NCBI RefSeq assembly: GCF_002135355.1
Contig: NZ_NEGE01000006.1
Span: 62,001-126,000, forward strand
DNA length: 64,000 bases
DNA from: Acinetobacter sp. ANC 4169
GTDB taxonomy: Bacteria; Pseudomonadota; Gammaproteobacteria; Pseudomonadales; Moraxellaceae
Direction of reading: 5' to 3'
A program made the position numbers and the translations under genes. Every line of letters begins with the position of its first letter. The stretch's first letter is position 1. The notes beneath the pieces were generated by a model. That model saw nothing but the letters and a program-made list of their open reading frames with translations, had not been told where the DNA came from and did not search any database. This document shows, piece after piece, positions 44,221 through 57,319 of this stretch.

Positions 44221-45198
44221 TCAGTGGCGAGCCAAATCTAAGGCTAAATCGACAGCAACGTGCAAGCTTGAACTTTTTGCCAGTCCAGTCCCTGCAAGGG
44301 AGAGCGCTGTGCCATGATCTACAGAAGTACGAATAAAAGGTAAGCCCAAAGTAATGTTAATGGCTTCACCAAATCCTTGAGATTTTAACACAGGTAAGCC
44401 CTGATCGTGATACATCGCCAAAACCGCATCGGCATCTTTTAAATTTTCAGGCGTAAATAAAGTATCGGCCGGCAAACTCAGGCTCATATTAATGCCCTGT
44501 GCACGGTAACTTTCCAGCACAGGATTAATCACTTCAATTTCTTCCATACCCAAGTAGCCACCCTCACCGGCATGCGGATTCAGACCACAGACTAAAATAC
44601 GCGGATGATCAATCTTAAATTTGGTTTTTAAATCATGAATCAGAATATCAATGACTTGATGCAATCGTTCAGGCGTAATGGCATCAGGTACATCGCGTAA
44701 GGCCAAATGGGTAGTTGCTAGCGCTACACGTAAAGTCTTGGTGGCCAGCATCATCACTACACGCGGTACCCCAGCAAATTCCTGGTAATATTCGGTATGA
44801 CCACTAAAGTGAATACCCGCTTCATTGATAATAGATTTCTGTACTGGTGCTGTAGCCACACCGACACTTTTACCTGTCATGGCATAGTCGGCCGAACGAC
44901 GTAATTGTTCTAATACATAAGCAGCATTGTCAGTATTTAACTGCCCTGCAACAACAGTGCTATTTAAAGGAATGGACTCAATATAAAGCTGTCCAATGGG
45001 TGCAGCTTCCGTTTGGCCAACATATTCAACCAATTCAACATTGAGCTTTAACTGTTGCGCACGCTGTTTTATCAAATCACCATCAATTAAAACCACTATT
45101 GGTCGTTCAAATTGACGATTGGCTAGACTTAAACAGATATCAGGACCAATTCCTGCTGGTTCACCGCTGGTAATATATAAAGGGAGCATGACATTCAT
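44221..45198 (-). CDS. pdxA: 4-hydroxythreonine-4-phosphate dehydrogenase PdxA
   Basis: Catalyses an NAD-dependent oxidation in pyridoxal phosphate synthesis. About 325 residues with SGEPAGIGPDICL at the N-terminus, HFSGHTEYYQE, AGEGGYLGMEE, AMYHDQGLPVLKSQGF and FIRTSVDHGTALSLAG. Start choice is uncertain: ATGs at 45228, 45198 and 45189 are in frame and none has a strong ribosome site. 45198 or 45189 best fit the family N-terminus. First gene of the pdxA-rsmA-apaH operon. Confidence 0.93.
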   Translation of the reverse strand: MNVMLPLYITSGEPAGIGPDICLSLANRQFERPIVVLIDGDLIKQRAQQLKLNVELVEYVGQTEAAPIGQLYIESIPLNSTVVAGQLNTDNAAYVLEQLRRSADYAMTGKSVGVATAPVQKSIINEAGIHFSGHTEYYQEFAGVPRVVMMLATKTLRVALATTHLALRDVPDAITPERLHQVIDILIHDLKTKFKIDHPRILVCGLNPHAGEGGYLGMEEIEVINPVLESYRAQGINMSLSLPADTLFTPENLKDADAVLAMYHDQGLPVLKSQGFGEAINITLGLPFIRTSVDHGTALSLAGTGLAKSSSLHVAVDLALDLARH

Positions 45199-45340
45199 TG
45201 ATAAGGCCGATGAAAGGCTATTATACACTTGATCAATTCAACTTCTTCACGTGCTGTAATCATATCTGCCCTTGGTGTTCAAGTTACCTAAAAACCAGAG
45301 TGATATACTGGAACGCAACCATACAGAAAATTTTAATTGT

Positions 45341-45661
45341 TTACCCAAAGTAAAGCGTGCATTTTGTATGGGTTTGCATAAAGCTAAGTAAAATACTGAA
45401 TAAGATAAAGCCCAAAAATATGCCACCATTGATCAACCAATACTTTTTTAATTTTTGTGCAAAATTCGCCAAGTCAGCTGGCGTGATCCAAGATGCGATG
45501 AGTATGAGCACAAATGGAACAACCAACGTGACGATGCTAAAAAATACTATGGCAAAAACATAGTCATAATTGCAGTATTTAAGCTCTGCAATAAATAAAC
45601 TGAGAAACAATAAATTAATCAAGCTGATATATAAAATTAAAAAACACCTGTAAAACTGCAT
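45341..45661 (-). CDS. Small hypothetical membrane protein
   Basis: 106 residues with three hydrophobic segments (FLILYISLINLLFLSLFIAEL, VFAIVFFSIVTLVVPFVLIL, GGIFLGFILFSILLSF) and a short basic loop between the second and third. A G-rich stretch lies about 14 bases upstream, a loose ribosome site. No family recognised. It lies alone between pdxA and rplM; the AT-rich composition and weak start make it only a moderate call. Confidence 0.5.
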   Translation of the reverse strand: MQFYRCFLILYISLINLLFLSLFIAELKYCNYDYVFAIVFFSIVTLVVPFVLILIASWITPADLANFAQKLKKYWLINGGIFLGFILFSILLSFMQTHTKCTLYFG

Positions 45662-45846
45662 TTGAGCGATTCATTTGCCCCCCTTTTTTTATATTTTTTT
45701 ATGAATTTCTCGTGCTGTAAATTATAGATTATTTTTTAAACTTTTCTCTAGGTTTTAGCGATATTCTCATGTAAAATATGCCACTTGAAATTTTATATTT
45801 TCATTTGTGATTCTTCACGTTTTCGTTTAGAATCGCGTCTCCTTTT

Positions 45847-45894
45847 GTTTGGACAGCTTCCATAGTCCAAACCAACTATAATAGGTAGTGGTTT
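45847..45894 (+). promoter_or_regulatory. Structured leader of rplM, candidate L13 autoregulatory site
   Basis: Two hairpins can form just upstream of the rplM ATG. Hairpin A is GTTTGGAC/GTCCAAAC (45847-45872). Hairpin B is AAACCA-A-CTA/TAGTGGTTT (45869-45894) and reaches almost to the ATG at 45896, enclosing the AGG ribosome site. The AAACC bases belong to both, so they cannot form together. L13 represses its own message in E. coli (family knowledge); its site here is inferred. Confidence 0.5.
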
Positions 45895-45895
45895 A

Positions 45896-46324
45896 ATGAA
45901 AACTCTCAGCGCTAAGCCAGCTGAAGTTCAACACGACTGGTACGTTGTTGATGCTTCTGGCAAAACTTTAGGTCGTCTTGCGACTGAAATCGCTCGTCGT
46001 TTACGCGGTAAGCATAAAACTTCTTATACTCCTCACGTTGACACTGGTGATTACATCGTTGTGATCAATGCTGAACAAGTTCAAGTGACTGGTAAAAAAT
46101 CACTTGATAAGAAATATTATCGCCATACTGGTTTCCCTGGTGGTATTCGTGAAACTAATTTCGAGAAATTAGTTGCTCACAAACCAGAAGAAATTTTCCA
46201 ACGCGCTGTAAAAGGCATGTTGCCAAAAGGTCCTCTTGGTTATGCAATGATCAAAAAAATGAAAGTGTACGCTGGTACTGAGCATCCACATACTGCTCAA
46301 CAGCCACAAGTTTTGGACATCTAA
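45896..46324 (+). CDS. rplM: 50S ribosomal protein L13
   Basis: 142 residues, the usual length. The landmarks are [65 protein letters not shown] and [20 protein letters not shown]. It is an early-assembly protein of the 50S subunit and lies 12 bases upstream of rpsI, the near-universal L13-S9 pair. The message begins with a structured leader. Confidence 0.99.
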   Translation: MKTLSAKPAEVQHDWYVVDASGKTLGRLATEIARRLRGKHKTSYTPHVDTGDYIVVINAEQVQVTGKKSLDKKYYRHTGFPGGIRETNFEKLVAHKPEEIFQRAVKGMLPKGPLGYAMIKKMKVYAGTEHPHTAQQPQVLDI

Positions 46325-46336
46325 GGGATACAGCAC

Positions 46337-46723
46337 ATGGCTACTAACTATGGTACAGGTCGCCGTAAGACCGCAACTGCACGTGTTTTCTTATCAGCTG
46401 GTACAGGTAAACTCGTAATCAATAACCGTACTCTTGAGCAATATTTCGGTCGTGAAACTGCTCGTATGGTTGTTCGTCAACCTTTAGAGCTTCTTGAAGC
46501 TACTGAAAAATTTGACCTTTACATCACTGTTGCTGGTGGTGGTATCGGTGGTCAAGCTGGCGCTATCCGTCACGGTATTACTCGTGCATTGATCGCTGCT
46601 GACGAATCTGTTAAACCTGCTCTTCGTCAAGCTGGTTTCGTTACTCGTGATGCTCGTGAAGTTGAACGTAAGAAACTTGGTTTACGTAAAGCTCGTAAAC
46701 GTCCTCAATTCTCTAAACGTTAA
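46337..46723 (+). CDS. rpsI: 30S ribosomal protein S9
   Basis: 128 residues. [14 protein letters not shown] at the N-terminus, [36 protein letters not shown], and the basic C-terminal tail [12 protein letters not shown] that reaches the P-site tRNA. Cotranscribed with rplM; a strong terminator follows. Confidence 0.99.
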   Translation: MATNYGTGRRKTATARVFLSAGTGKLVINNRTLEQYFGRETARMVVRQPLELLEATEKFDLYITVAGGGIGGQAGAIRHGITRALIAADESVKPALRQAGFVTRDAREVERKKLGLRKARKRPQFSKR

Positions 46724-46741
46724 TTCGTTTACCGAATCGGA

Positions 46742-46773
46742 CAAAAAGCCTTGGTTTATCCAAGGCTTTTTTA
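46742..46773 (+). terminator. Terminator of rplM-rpsI
   Basis: AAAAAGCCTTGG/CCAAGGCTTTTTT stem with a 5-base loop. Confidence 0.92.
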
Positions 46774-46989
46774 TTGCCTATTACAAAGAACTGACGAATA
46801 AAACGAATCGATACCTATAAAAGATCACAGCCAATAATGATTAGCCATCATACAAAAACCAGTGCTTAGCCATCTACAAGTTAAAAATGGGCACAGCAAA
46901 AAATATAAATTTCATTCATCACCATTGAACCGTGATTTTATAGCCCAATTTTAGTATCCTATCCTATTCATTTATCACTGCTTCGGATT

Positions 46990-47640
46990 ATGTCAATCGA
47001 AAATGCACCTCCACAAGGAATCACGCTTTACAGTCATGCGGATGATTTTCGCTCACACTGGATACGCTATGTACTTGCCGAGAAGCAAATCAAATATAAT
47101 CTAATTATTGTAGATGAAGATGATGAAGATCTCGCCAGTCTAAATCCCTATAACCAGCTTCCTATGATGATTGAGAATGAGCTTAAGCTCTTCAATAGTG
47201 GCATTATTTCCGAATATCTAGATGACCGCTATCGTCAAAACAAGCTCTATGCGGATGCTCCGATGCCACGCGCAGAACAACGTCAGTATATCTGGCGTTT
47301 TGATCAAGACTGGTTAAAACTGGCTGATATTATGCTACGTCATCCAGATACCCTAAATGAAAAACAGAAAGTAAAAGCTCAAAAGCAACTCAGAGATACG
47401 CTTATTTCACTTACGCCATTATTTCAGCATTTTCCCTTTTTTATGTCTGAAAACTTTACAATTTTAGATTGCATGCTGGCACCCATTTTTATACGGTTAA
47501 AGGCCATGGGCATCGAATTGCCTAAACAGCATTGCCGTCCCATTCATCTATATTGTCAACGAATTTTTAGCCGACCTGCATTTATCAAGTCCTTAACAAT
47601 GCAGGAAAAAAACCGCTACAGCGAATTTTTAGTAAATTAA
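46990..47640 (+). CDS. sspA: Stringent starvation protein A (GST-fold)
   Basis: 216 residues with a thioredoxin-like N-terminal domain (GITLYSHADDFRSHWIRYVL, LNPYNQLPMMIEN, LFNSGIISEYLDDRY) and an all-helical C-terminal domain. SspA binds RNA polymerase rather than glutathione and alters stress-phase transcription. The catalytic residue of true GSTs is replaced, as in SspA. It lies in the standard rplM-rpsI-sspA-sspB neighbourhood, with sspB 12 bases downstream. Confidence 0.93.
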   Translation: MSIENAPPQGITLYSHADDFRSHWIRYVLAEKQIKYNLIIVDEDDEDLASLNPYNQLPMMIENELKLFNSGIISEYLDDRYRQNKLYADAPMPRAEQRQYIWRFDQDWLKLADIMLRHPDTLNEKQKVKAQKQLRDTLISLTPLFQHFPFFMSENFTILDCMLAPIFIRLKAMGIELPKQHCRPIHLYCQRIFSRPAFIKSLTMQEKNRYSEFLVN

Positions 47641-47652
47641 TCGAGCAACATC

Positions 47653-48084
47653 ATGTCTGAACAAGAATTGAATCTCACCCCTACCCGACCTTATCTAGCA
47701 CGTGCTATTTATGAATGGATCTGTGACAACAACCTTACCCCTTATTTACTGGTTGATGCGACTCAGCCCAATACCATGGTACCGGAACAATTCATTCAGG
47801 ACGGTCAGATTGTGTTAAATATCGTGCCTCATGCTGTGCATCAGTTAACCATGAGTAACGATGCTATTACCTTCTCTGCGCGTTTTGGTGGCGTTTCACG
47901 TGACATTTATGTACCCTTAAATGCAGTAATGGGCATTTATGCACGCGAAAATGGGCAAGGTTTATTCTTTGATCCAAATGAATATGAAGGTACCCAAATC
48001 GCTGAAGATACTTTAAAATCCACTACAACTTCAGAAGAAACTGAACAACCTAAGAAAAAACCGAGCCTACGGTTATTAGACTAA
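47653..48084 (+). CDS. sspB: ClpXP adaptor SspB
   Basis: 143 residues. The folded ssrA-binding domain covers about 1-110 (RPYLARAIYEWICDNNLTPYLLVDAT, NAVMGIYARENGQGLFF). It is followed by a flexible acidic/Thr-rich linker and a short C-terminal ClpX-docking tail PSLRLLD, comparable to the LRVVK tail of E. coli. It delivers ssrA-tagged proteins to ClpXP. Operon partner of sspA. Confidence 0.94.
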   Translation: MSEQELNLTPTRPYLARAIYEWICDNNLTPYLLVDATQPNTMVPEQFIQDGQIVLNIVPHAVHQLTMSNDAITFSARFGGVSRDIYVPLNAVMGIYARENGQGLFFDPNEYEGTQIAEDTLKSTTTSEETEQPKKKPSLRLLD

Positions 48085-48103
48085 AATAATATGGAGTAAG
48101 TGA

Positions 48104-48760
48104 ATGGCTTTTGATTTAGTACAATATTTTGCTGAGCAGGTTAACACTCAAAAGCCTCAGCTTCTCGAACACTATTCTAGAGAAGATCGAAAAACTCAGC
48201 TATTAGAAATTAATGCGCTGGTACTAGGTAAACTCATTTCACTTTGGCGAACTGATGATAAAAAAGTTTATCAAGAAATTTCCTCGCCAGATGATCTGTT
48301 TATTCAAGAAATTGCGCGCCATCTTACAACATCTTCAAAAAATCAGTCCAGCTTGCCTAAAAATGAATTAGAACCAACAGTAACTGAAATATTAAAATTA
48401 CAACTGGCAGAATTAAAACAGCTTAATGATATTGGAAACCTAAATATCAGAGGGTTACATGAGCTTATATTAGGACAAATTGAACACCTATCTGGTCAAG
48501 CTTCCGATTGGGTTTGGTCAACAAACGAGCTAACAGAATTAAAAGGCTCTAAACCGATTGAGCAAGAAGAGATATCATTAGACTCAACAATGAAGGAGTT
48601 TAATCAAATGGTCAGCCAACAACATTCACATGACGAAGCAAACATCAGCCACGAAGCGGTACAATATAAAGTTCCAGCATGGTCGAAAGTTTTCGAACCC
48701 ATTGTAGCGCTTATTATTCTTTGGATTTTATATAGTGCAGCAACACATATGTTTAACTAA
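48104..48760 (+). CDS. Unknown tail-anchored protein downstream of sspAB
   Basis: 218 residues with no signal peptide. The long N-terminal part is charged and helical (LLEHYSREDRKTQLLEINALVLGKLI; LKLQLAELKQLNDIGNLNIRGLHELI broken into helices) and a single hydrophobic helix at about 197-214 (IVALIILWILYSAATHMF) ends the protein. That is a C-terminal membrane anchor with the bulk in the cytoplasm. It begins 19 bases after sspB (AGTAAGTG before the ATG), so it is the third gene of the operon. I do not recognise the family. Confidence 0.78.
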   Translation: MAFDLVQYFAEQVNTQKPQLLEHYSREDRKTQLLEINALVLGKLISLWRTDDKKVYQEISSPDDLFIQEIARHLTTSSKNQSSLPKNELEPTVTEILKLQLAELKQLNDIGNLNIRGLHELILGQIEHLSGQASDWVWSTNELTELKGSKPIEQEEISLDSTMKEFNQMVSQQHSHDEANISHEAVQYKVPAWSKVFEPIVALIILWILYSAATHMFN

Positions 48761-48785
48761 GCATATTTAAAGTTAGAGTTAAAAT

Positions 48786-48812
48786 AAAAAATCGCCAAAA
48801 TGGCGATTTTTT
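48786..48812 (+). terminator. Terminator of the sspA-sspB operon
   Basis: AAAAATCGCCA/TGGCGATTTTTT with an AAA loop. Confidence 0.9.
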
Positions 48813-48861
48813 ATTTCCAGGTTAGTTATTTTTAATCACAAAATAAAACTCAGACATAAAA

Positions 48862-48908
48862 AAACACCCCCAACTCTCATAGCAATGCTATTCGGGTTGG
48901 GGGTGTTT
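48862..48908 (-). terminator. Terminator of the rRNA operon
   Basis: AAACACCCCCAAC pairs with GTTGGGGGTGTTT across about 20 bases that contain a further small AGCAATGCT hairpin. T run on the minus strand. It lies ten bases beyond the 5S 3' end. Confidence 0.9.
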
Positions 48909-48918
48909 GGAATAATGA

Positions 48919-49032
48919 GCTGGCGATGACTTACTCTCACATGGGTAATCCCACACTACCATCAGCGCTAAGAGGTTTCACTTCTGAGTTCGGGAAGGGA
49001 TCAGGTGGTTCACTCTTGCTATTGTCGCCAGC
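48919..49032 (-). rRNA. rrf: 5S ribosomal RNA
   Basis: Read on the minus strand, it starts GCTGGCGACAATAGCAAGAG and ends GTCATCGCCAGC, so the two ends pair as helix I. The CCGAACTCAGAAGTGAAAC core is the conserved 5S loop region. About 114 nucleotides. Confidence 0.95.
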
Positions 49033-49232
49033 ACAACTGTTTATGGACTTGTTCGGGTCTTATTTACATCATTTGATGTATGCCTTACTTCGTACCAAAT
49101 AGAATACATTAACAGGTATATCTGAGTTGAATATTGTCATACTAACGAGCTTATGAATCAAGCTGTTTTGATGAATATCGAATCAATTGATCCTCACTTC
49201 TTTCGAAGTTCGTACAACAACTGTTTGGGTGT

Positions 49233-52137
<2,905 letters not shown>

Positions 52138-52600
52138 CCAAACAGTCGCCCATCTCCTACAAGTGAAGATGTTGCGTTGCGAATTTAATCGCCACAGTTA
52201 GAGTTTCGTGAACTTAATCACCGTACAGCTTCAATTTAATTCATATACCAAAACGCTTGATTCAGTTAATTTCGCTAGTAACTCATTTCCTTCATCTTCA
52301 CATCACAGTAATAAATCACTGCTAGTGTTAATGTCAGTCATGAGTATGAACAAATTATTTCAACTCAAATATATTCTGTTAATGATTTTTCCAGCCTTCG
52401 TCAGGTCAGGAAACTGTGATAAATCACAGAGATTATCAAGTGGTGCGTATCATAACGCTTGTACTTGTTAATCTCTAGGATCTAAACACTTATCTGGGTG
52501 TTTTGCACTCAACTCAAGCTTCGTTCGATCAAAGCCTGCGCGAAGCGTAGCTTCTTGCTTAAATTTCAAGGAAAAACGTTGTTTTTCTTGTCTTGAAATT
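52138..52600. other. Spacer between 23S and tRNA-Ala genes of the rRNA operon
   Basis: About 460 bases of transcribed spacer with no coding sequence. The part next to the 23S 5' end repeats, in inverted form, sequence beyond the 23S 3' end, which builds the 23S processing stem. Confidence 0.7.
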
Positions 52601-52676
52601 TGGTGGAGACTAGGAGAGTCGAACTCCTGACCTCCTGCGTGCAAAGCAGGCGCTCTACCAACTAAGCTAAGTCCCC
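52601..52676 (-). tRNA. tRNA-Ala (anticodon TGC)
   Basis: 76 nucleotides with encoded CCA. The acceptor GGGGACT/AGTCTCC contains the G3-U70 pair that identifies alanine tRNAs. Anticodon loop TTTGCAC. Second tRNA of the rRNA spacer. Confidence 0.97.
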
Positions 52677-52747
52677 AGCTTATCAATAAGTCAATGTTCT
52701 GATTTTCTGTTTGCTGCATTTTATGCAAATGCTTCGTTAGTCAGATT

Positions 52748-52824
<77 letters not shown>

Positions 52825-52838
52825 TCAGATACATCGTC

Positions 52839-52868
52839 ATGAAGAACAACTTGTTGTGGATTCTTACC
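52839..52868 (-). promoter_or_regulatory. 3' arm of the 16S precursor processing stem
   Basis: The sequence here is the reverse complement, with few mismatches, of 54547-54575 in the 16S leader. The two arms flank 16S in the transcript and should form the long helix cut by RNase III. Confidence 0.8.
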
Positions 52869-52885
52869 AATCGTCAATCTTTCGT

Positions 52886-54423
<1,538 letters not shown>

Positions 54424-54689
54424 AAAATCAGTAGTACCTTTAAAGGGCACCAATCTTGGCTCATCAATTTTCTGACAAATATTTCTCAAATAAACTTCGA
54501 GTCATTTCTACCATCAATCAATGAAAATAATTTCGATCGATCAACCGGTAAAAATCCACACAAGTTGTTCTTCATAATCTCTTAATGATCTTCTTGCTCT
54601 TCGTCAGAGACAAGATTTAACGCAATAACATCTCAACAACTTAACCTGTTCAGCTAAGTTCGTTTGCTGTATCGCGTCGGGATGAGCTC
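54424..54689 (-). promoter_or_regulatory. Leader region of the rRNA operon
   Basis: Transcribed leader of roughly 265 bases without a reading frame. It contains the 5' arm of the 16S processing stem at 54547-54575. I could not identify a convincing boxA antitermination element by eye. Confidence 0.65.
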
Positions 54690-54717
54690 ATTATAGGGCA
54701 ATTTCGTACACGCGCAA
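54690..54717 (-). promoter_or_regulatory. Predicted rRNA operon promoter
   Basis: On the minus strand, TTGCGC (-35) is followed after 16 bases by a consensus TATAAT (-10) and then GAGCTC. Upstream A/T-rich tracts (54730-54790) could be an UP element. The 16-base spacer and near-consensus -10 are typical of rrn promoters. Confidence 0.75.
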
Positions 54718-54809
54718 GTGCTTTCAACTGATTGTTTTATTGAGTGTTGTATTTTTACGCACTATTTTGGTTCATTTTTATTCTAACCTAGATATAAATA
54801 TATAATTTT

Positions 54810-54842
54810 AAAGCAGAAATACAAATAAAATATTTCTGCTTT
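54810..54842 (-). terminator. Probable terminator of the cyclophilin gene
   Basis: AAAGCAGAAAT/ATTTCTGCTTT around an 11-base A/T loop, immediately beyond the stop. The T run is interrupted, so this is a moderate call. Confidence 0.6.
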
Positions 54843-54850
54843 ATTTTTTC

Positions 54851-55420
54851 TTACTTTTTCTCAGCTGCCGCTTTAATGCTCACACTGACAATTTTCACTG
54901 CCTGCTTGGGTACATTTTGATGCATTCCAAAGTTTGCAGTCGGTACTTGAGTGATTTTATCGACCACATCCATCCCTTTAGTCACTTTACCAAACACCGC
55001 ATAACCCGCATTCATCTGACTTCTGTTTAAAAAGTCATTGTCTACTGTATTAATAAAGAATTGGCTTGTTGCAGAATTAGGATTGTTGGTTCGAGCCATG
55101 GCCAAAGTACCACGTGCATTCTTTAAACCATTATAAGATTCATTCTGGATCGGCGCTTTAGTCTGCTTCTCCACCATGTCGGCATCCATTCCCCCACCCT
55201 GAATCATAAAGCCAGGAATAACGCGGTGAAAAATAGTGCCGTTATAAAAGTTATCTTTTATATAAGCTTCGAAATTTTTTGTCGAAATAGGGGCTTTATC
55301 ATTAAACAGTTCTATTTCTATATTCCCCATTGAAGTTTTCATTTCTACCAGGGTATTTGCAGCCATCACTTGCAAACTGATACCAGCAGCCGCGATAGCG
55401 AATAAGGTTTGTTTTAACAT
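54851..55420 (-). CDS. ppiA: Periplasmic cyclophilin-type peptidyl-prolyl isomerase
   Basis: 189 residues. The signal peptide ends [10 protein letters not shown]. The cyclophilin core contains [49 protein letters not shown] and [14 protein letters not shown]. The Arg and Phe of the active site ([13 protein letters not shown]) are present. It matches PpiA in export, length and motif spacing. Transcribed toward the rRNA operon from a start 100 bases away from the divergent gene. Confidence 0.94.
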   Translation of the reverse strand: MLKQTLFAIAAAGISLQVMAANTLVEMKTSMGNIEIELFNDKAPISTKNFEAYIKDNFYNGTIFHRVIPGFMIQGGGMDADMVEKQTKAPIQNESYNGLKNARGTLAMARTNNPNSATSQFFINTVDNDFLNRSQMNAGYAVFGKVTKGMDVVDKITQVPTANFGMHQNVPKQAVKIVSVSIKAAAEKK

Positions 55421-55522
55421 TTCTTTACTCTTCTACGTCAAGTTGTAATTGTGAATGTCTATATATTAATCTTTCAATATAAATATAACAGCCTCTCTTT
55501 TTGAGATAAAACGAGAATTACA

Positions 55523-56191
55523 ATGAGTGACGAATTAAACACGACTTCTTTTCCTCTTTATCCGCCCTGGCATTTACATGGTGACGCGTTTATTTTGAAT
55601 TACTGGCTAACGCCAAACTTTATTGATCAGCATCGGACTTTTTATATTGCTCCTTCTCCGATTGGTCGCGTGGTACAGGTCATATTGGTGCGTTATCATG
55701 ATTCTCCTGTAGGTCCATATGATGAATTGCTAATCTTGGATCATCCTTTAATCAGTAAAAGACGTTTATCTTCCATTCCTAAAATTTATGTTTCTACCGA
55801 AGCGTCTATGCTCAATGGTCAACATTTTTGGGGAATTCCAAAACAGCTGGCCCAATTTGAATGGCTAATCAATGATGATGTAGTGTATTGCAATGTGTGC
55901 TTTGAACAGCAAGAAATGAGTTTGTGTTTGCAGAAATATAAACATAGTCAAACTTTTTATATTAATAGTCATCATTTACCAGCACGGCTGCTCAAAATTC
56001 AACAAGCCTGGCAAGGTTTACGTTATCAATTCACTCCACAATTTCGCGGTAAACTGAGTAAATTAAAACAAGCTAGCTGGAAAAATACTCAAGACATTTT
56101 CCCTGATTTTTCTAAAGCTCGCTATTTACACAGCTTTTATGTGCCAGAATTTAGCCTCACCTTACCTAAAGCCCAAATTGAGAAGAAATAA
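55523..56191 (+). CDS. Acetoacetate decarboxylase-like fold protein
   Basis: 222 residues that match the acetoacetate decarboxylase (ADC) superfamily pattern: SPVGPYDELLIL, then IYVSTEASMLNGQHFWGIPKQLAQFEW. Lys107 in WGIPK aligns with the Schiff-base lysine motif (PKK) of true ADCs. Here the next residue is Gln, not Lys, so decarboxylase activity is uncertain. No signal peptide. Monocistronic. I would annotate it only as ADC-family. Confidence 0.65.
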   Translation: MSDELNTTSFPLYPPWHLHGDAFILNYWLTPNFIDQHRTFYIAPSPIGRVVQVILVRYHDSPVGPYDELLILDHPLISKRRLSSIPKIYVSTEASMLNGQHFWGIPKQLAQFEWLINDDVVYCNVCFEQQEMSLCLQKYKHSQTFYINSHHLPARLLKIQQAWQGLRYQFTPQFRGKLSKLKQASWKNTQDIFPDFSKARYLHSFYVPEFSLTLPKAQIEKK

Positions 56192-56197
56192 AAAAAG

Positions 56198-56213
56198 TGT
56201 TTCACGTGAAACA
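56198..56213. promoter_or_regulatory. Candidate parS site (ParB/Spo0J binding palindrome)
   Basis: TGTTTCACGTGAAACA, a perfect 16-bp palindrome equal to the broad bacterial parS consensus (TGTTNCACGTGAAACA). It is extended symmetrically by AAAAAG on the left and CTTTT on the right, so it could also be read as a weak terminator of the preceding gene, but a palindrome without a loop is a poor hairpin. It lies seven bases beyond a stop codon, outside coding sequence. Confidence 0.75.
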
Positions 56214-56248
56214 CTTTTATCCAGATCAATAATACCCGACTTAAAAAA

Positions 56249-57319
56249 TTAAGCGTGTTTATCCCAAAACTTTCTATAATTTTTACTGATTTCAATAAAA
56301 TACTTTTTAGCCCGATAAGAAATGGGCGTTAGATTGACAAAACCATGGGCTTGATCGGTATATTCCTGATAATGCACCTTCACGCCGCGATGGCGTAACT
56401 TGTGAGCGTAAATTTCTCCTTCATCATGTAATACATCATGACCAGCAGTAATCACAAATGCGGGCGCTAATTTTTCATGCTTACCATAAGTGGGTGAAAT
56501 GAGCGGATCATCCAGTTCAACCTGATGGGTATTTGCATAATAGTGCGTCACAAAATCAACATCTTCCCCGGTAAGCACCAAGCCGTCTTTATAAGCATAA
56601 AAGGATGGATGACGGCTTTTAAAATCTACAGCCGGATAAAGCAGTAACTGCGCTTGCGGTGCATATATTTTATGGGCACTGCGCTGTGCAATCACCGCGG
56701 AGATATTACCGCCGGCACTATCCCCTGCTACCGAGATTCTATTCTTTAAGATTTTCAGCTGTCTTCGGTTTTGATAAACCCATGCCAGCGCATCTTCACA
56801 GGTCTGGATCATTTTCATTGGACTATTTTCAGGTGCCAAAGGATAATCTACGCTCAGGACTTGTACTTTGGCATGCACAGCAAGTAAACGGCACACTTCA
56901 TCATGCGAATCCAGACTTCCCATCACAAAAGCACCACCATGATAAAACACGACCATCGGCAGCTTTTTACTGGGAGCAGGATTGTAATGTCGCGCAAAGA
57001 TAGTGCCACTGTGTAAAGGTAAACGTAAATCTTCGACCCGTTTTACCGGCGTGGGTTTACCCTTGATAGATTGTATTTGCAAATCAAAACTTTTACGGGC
57101 TTTAATAAGATCTTCAGTGACAAAACCACTATTTCCCCGCTTTAACTGAGCCGCCATCATGCACTGCACAAGTGGGTCAAGCTCAGGATATTGATGAGGA
57201 TATCTTAAAATTTTAACCAGAGACTTTTGTGCAAAGCGAGGCAAGCGATCCAAGGTGCGTGCAGCTGTGCCTTGTCCTTTTTCTAACACAGCCTGTAGAG
57301 TTCGATTAAAAGCAACCAT
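56249..57319 (-). CDS. HSL-family alpha/beta hydrolase (esterase/lipase)
   Basis: 356 residues. The hormone-sensitive-lipase signature HGGAFVMGSLDSHD (oxyanion HGGA at 127-130) and the nucleophile elbow GDSAGGN (Ser201) are present, with VITAGHDVLHDEGE (Asp) and QAHGFVNL (His) completing the triad. There is an N-terminal extension of about 90 residues with no signal peptide. Esters of medium acyl chains are the usual substrates; the natural one is unknown. Monocistronic. Confidence 0.9.
   Translation of the reverse strand: MVAFNRTLQAVLEKGQGTAARTLDRLPRFAQKSLVKILRYPHQYPELDPLVQCMMAAQLKRGNSGFVTEDLIKARKSFDLQIQSIKGKPTPVKRVEDLRLPLHSGTIFARHYNPAPSKKLPMVVFYHGGAFVMGSLDSHDEVCRLLAVHAKVQVLSVDYPLAPENSPMKMIQTCEDALAWVYQNRRQLKILKNRISVAGDSAGGNISAVIAQRSAHKIYAPQAQLLLYPAVDFKSRHPSFYAYKDGLVLTGEDVDFVTHYYANTHQVELDDPLISPTYGKHEKLAPAFVITAGHDVLHDEGEIYAHKLRHRGVKVHYQEYTDQAHGFVNLTPISYRAKKYFIEISKNYRKFWDKHA

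Noticed and set aside
56193..56220. Reading 56193-56220 simply as the terminator of the ADC-like gene
   Set aside because: Perfect palindromy leaves no loop, and the core equals the ParB-site consensus, so a protein site explains it better; a double role is not excluded.
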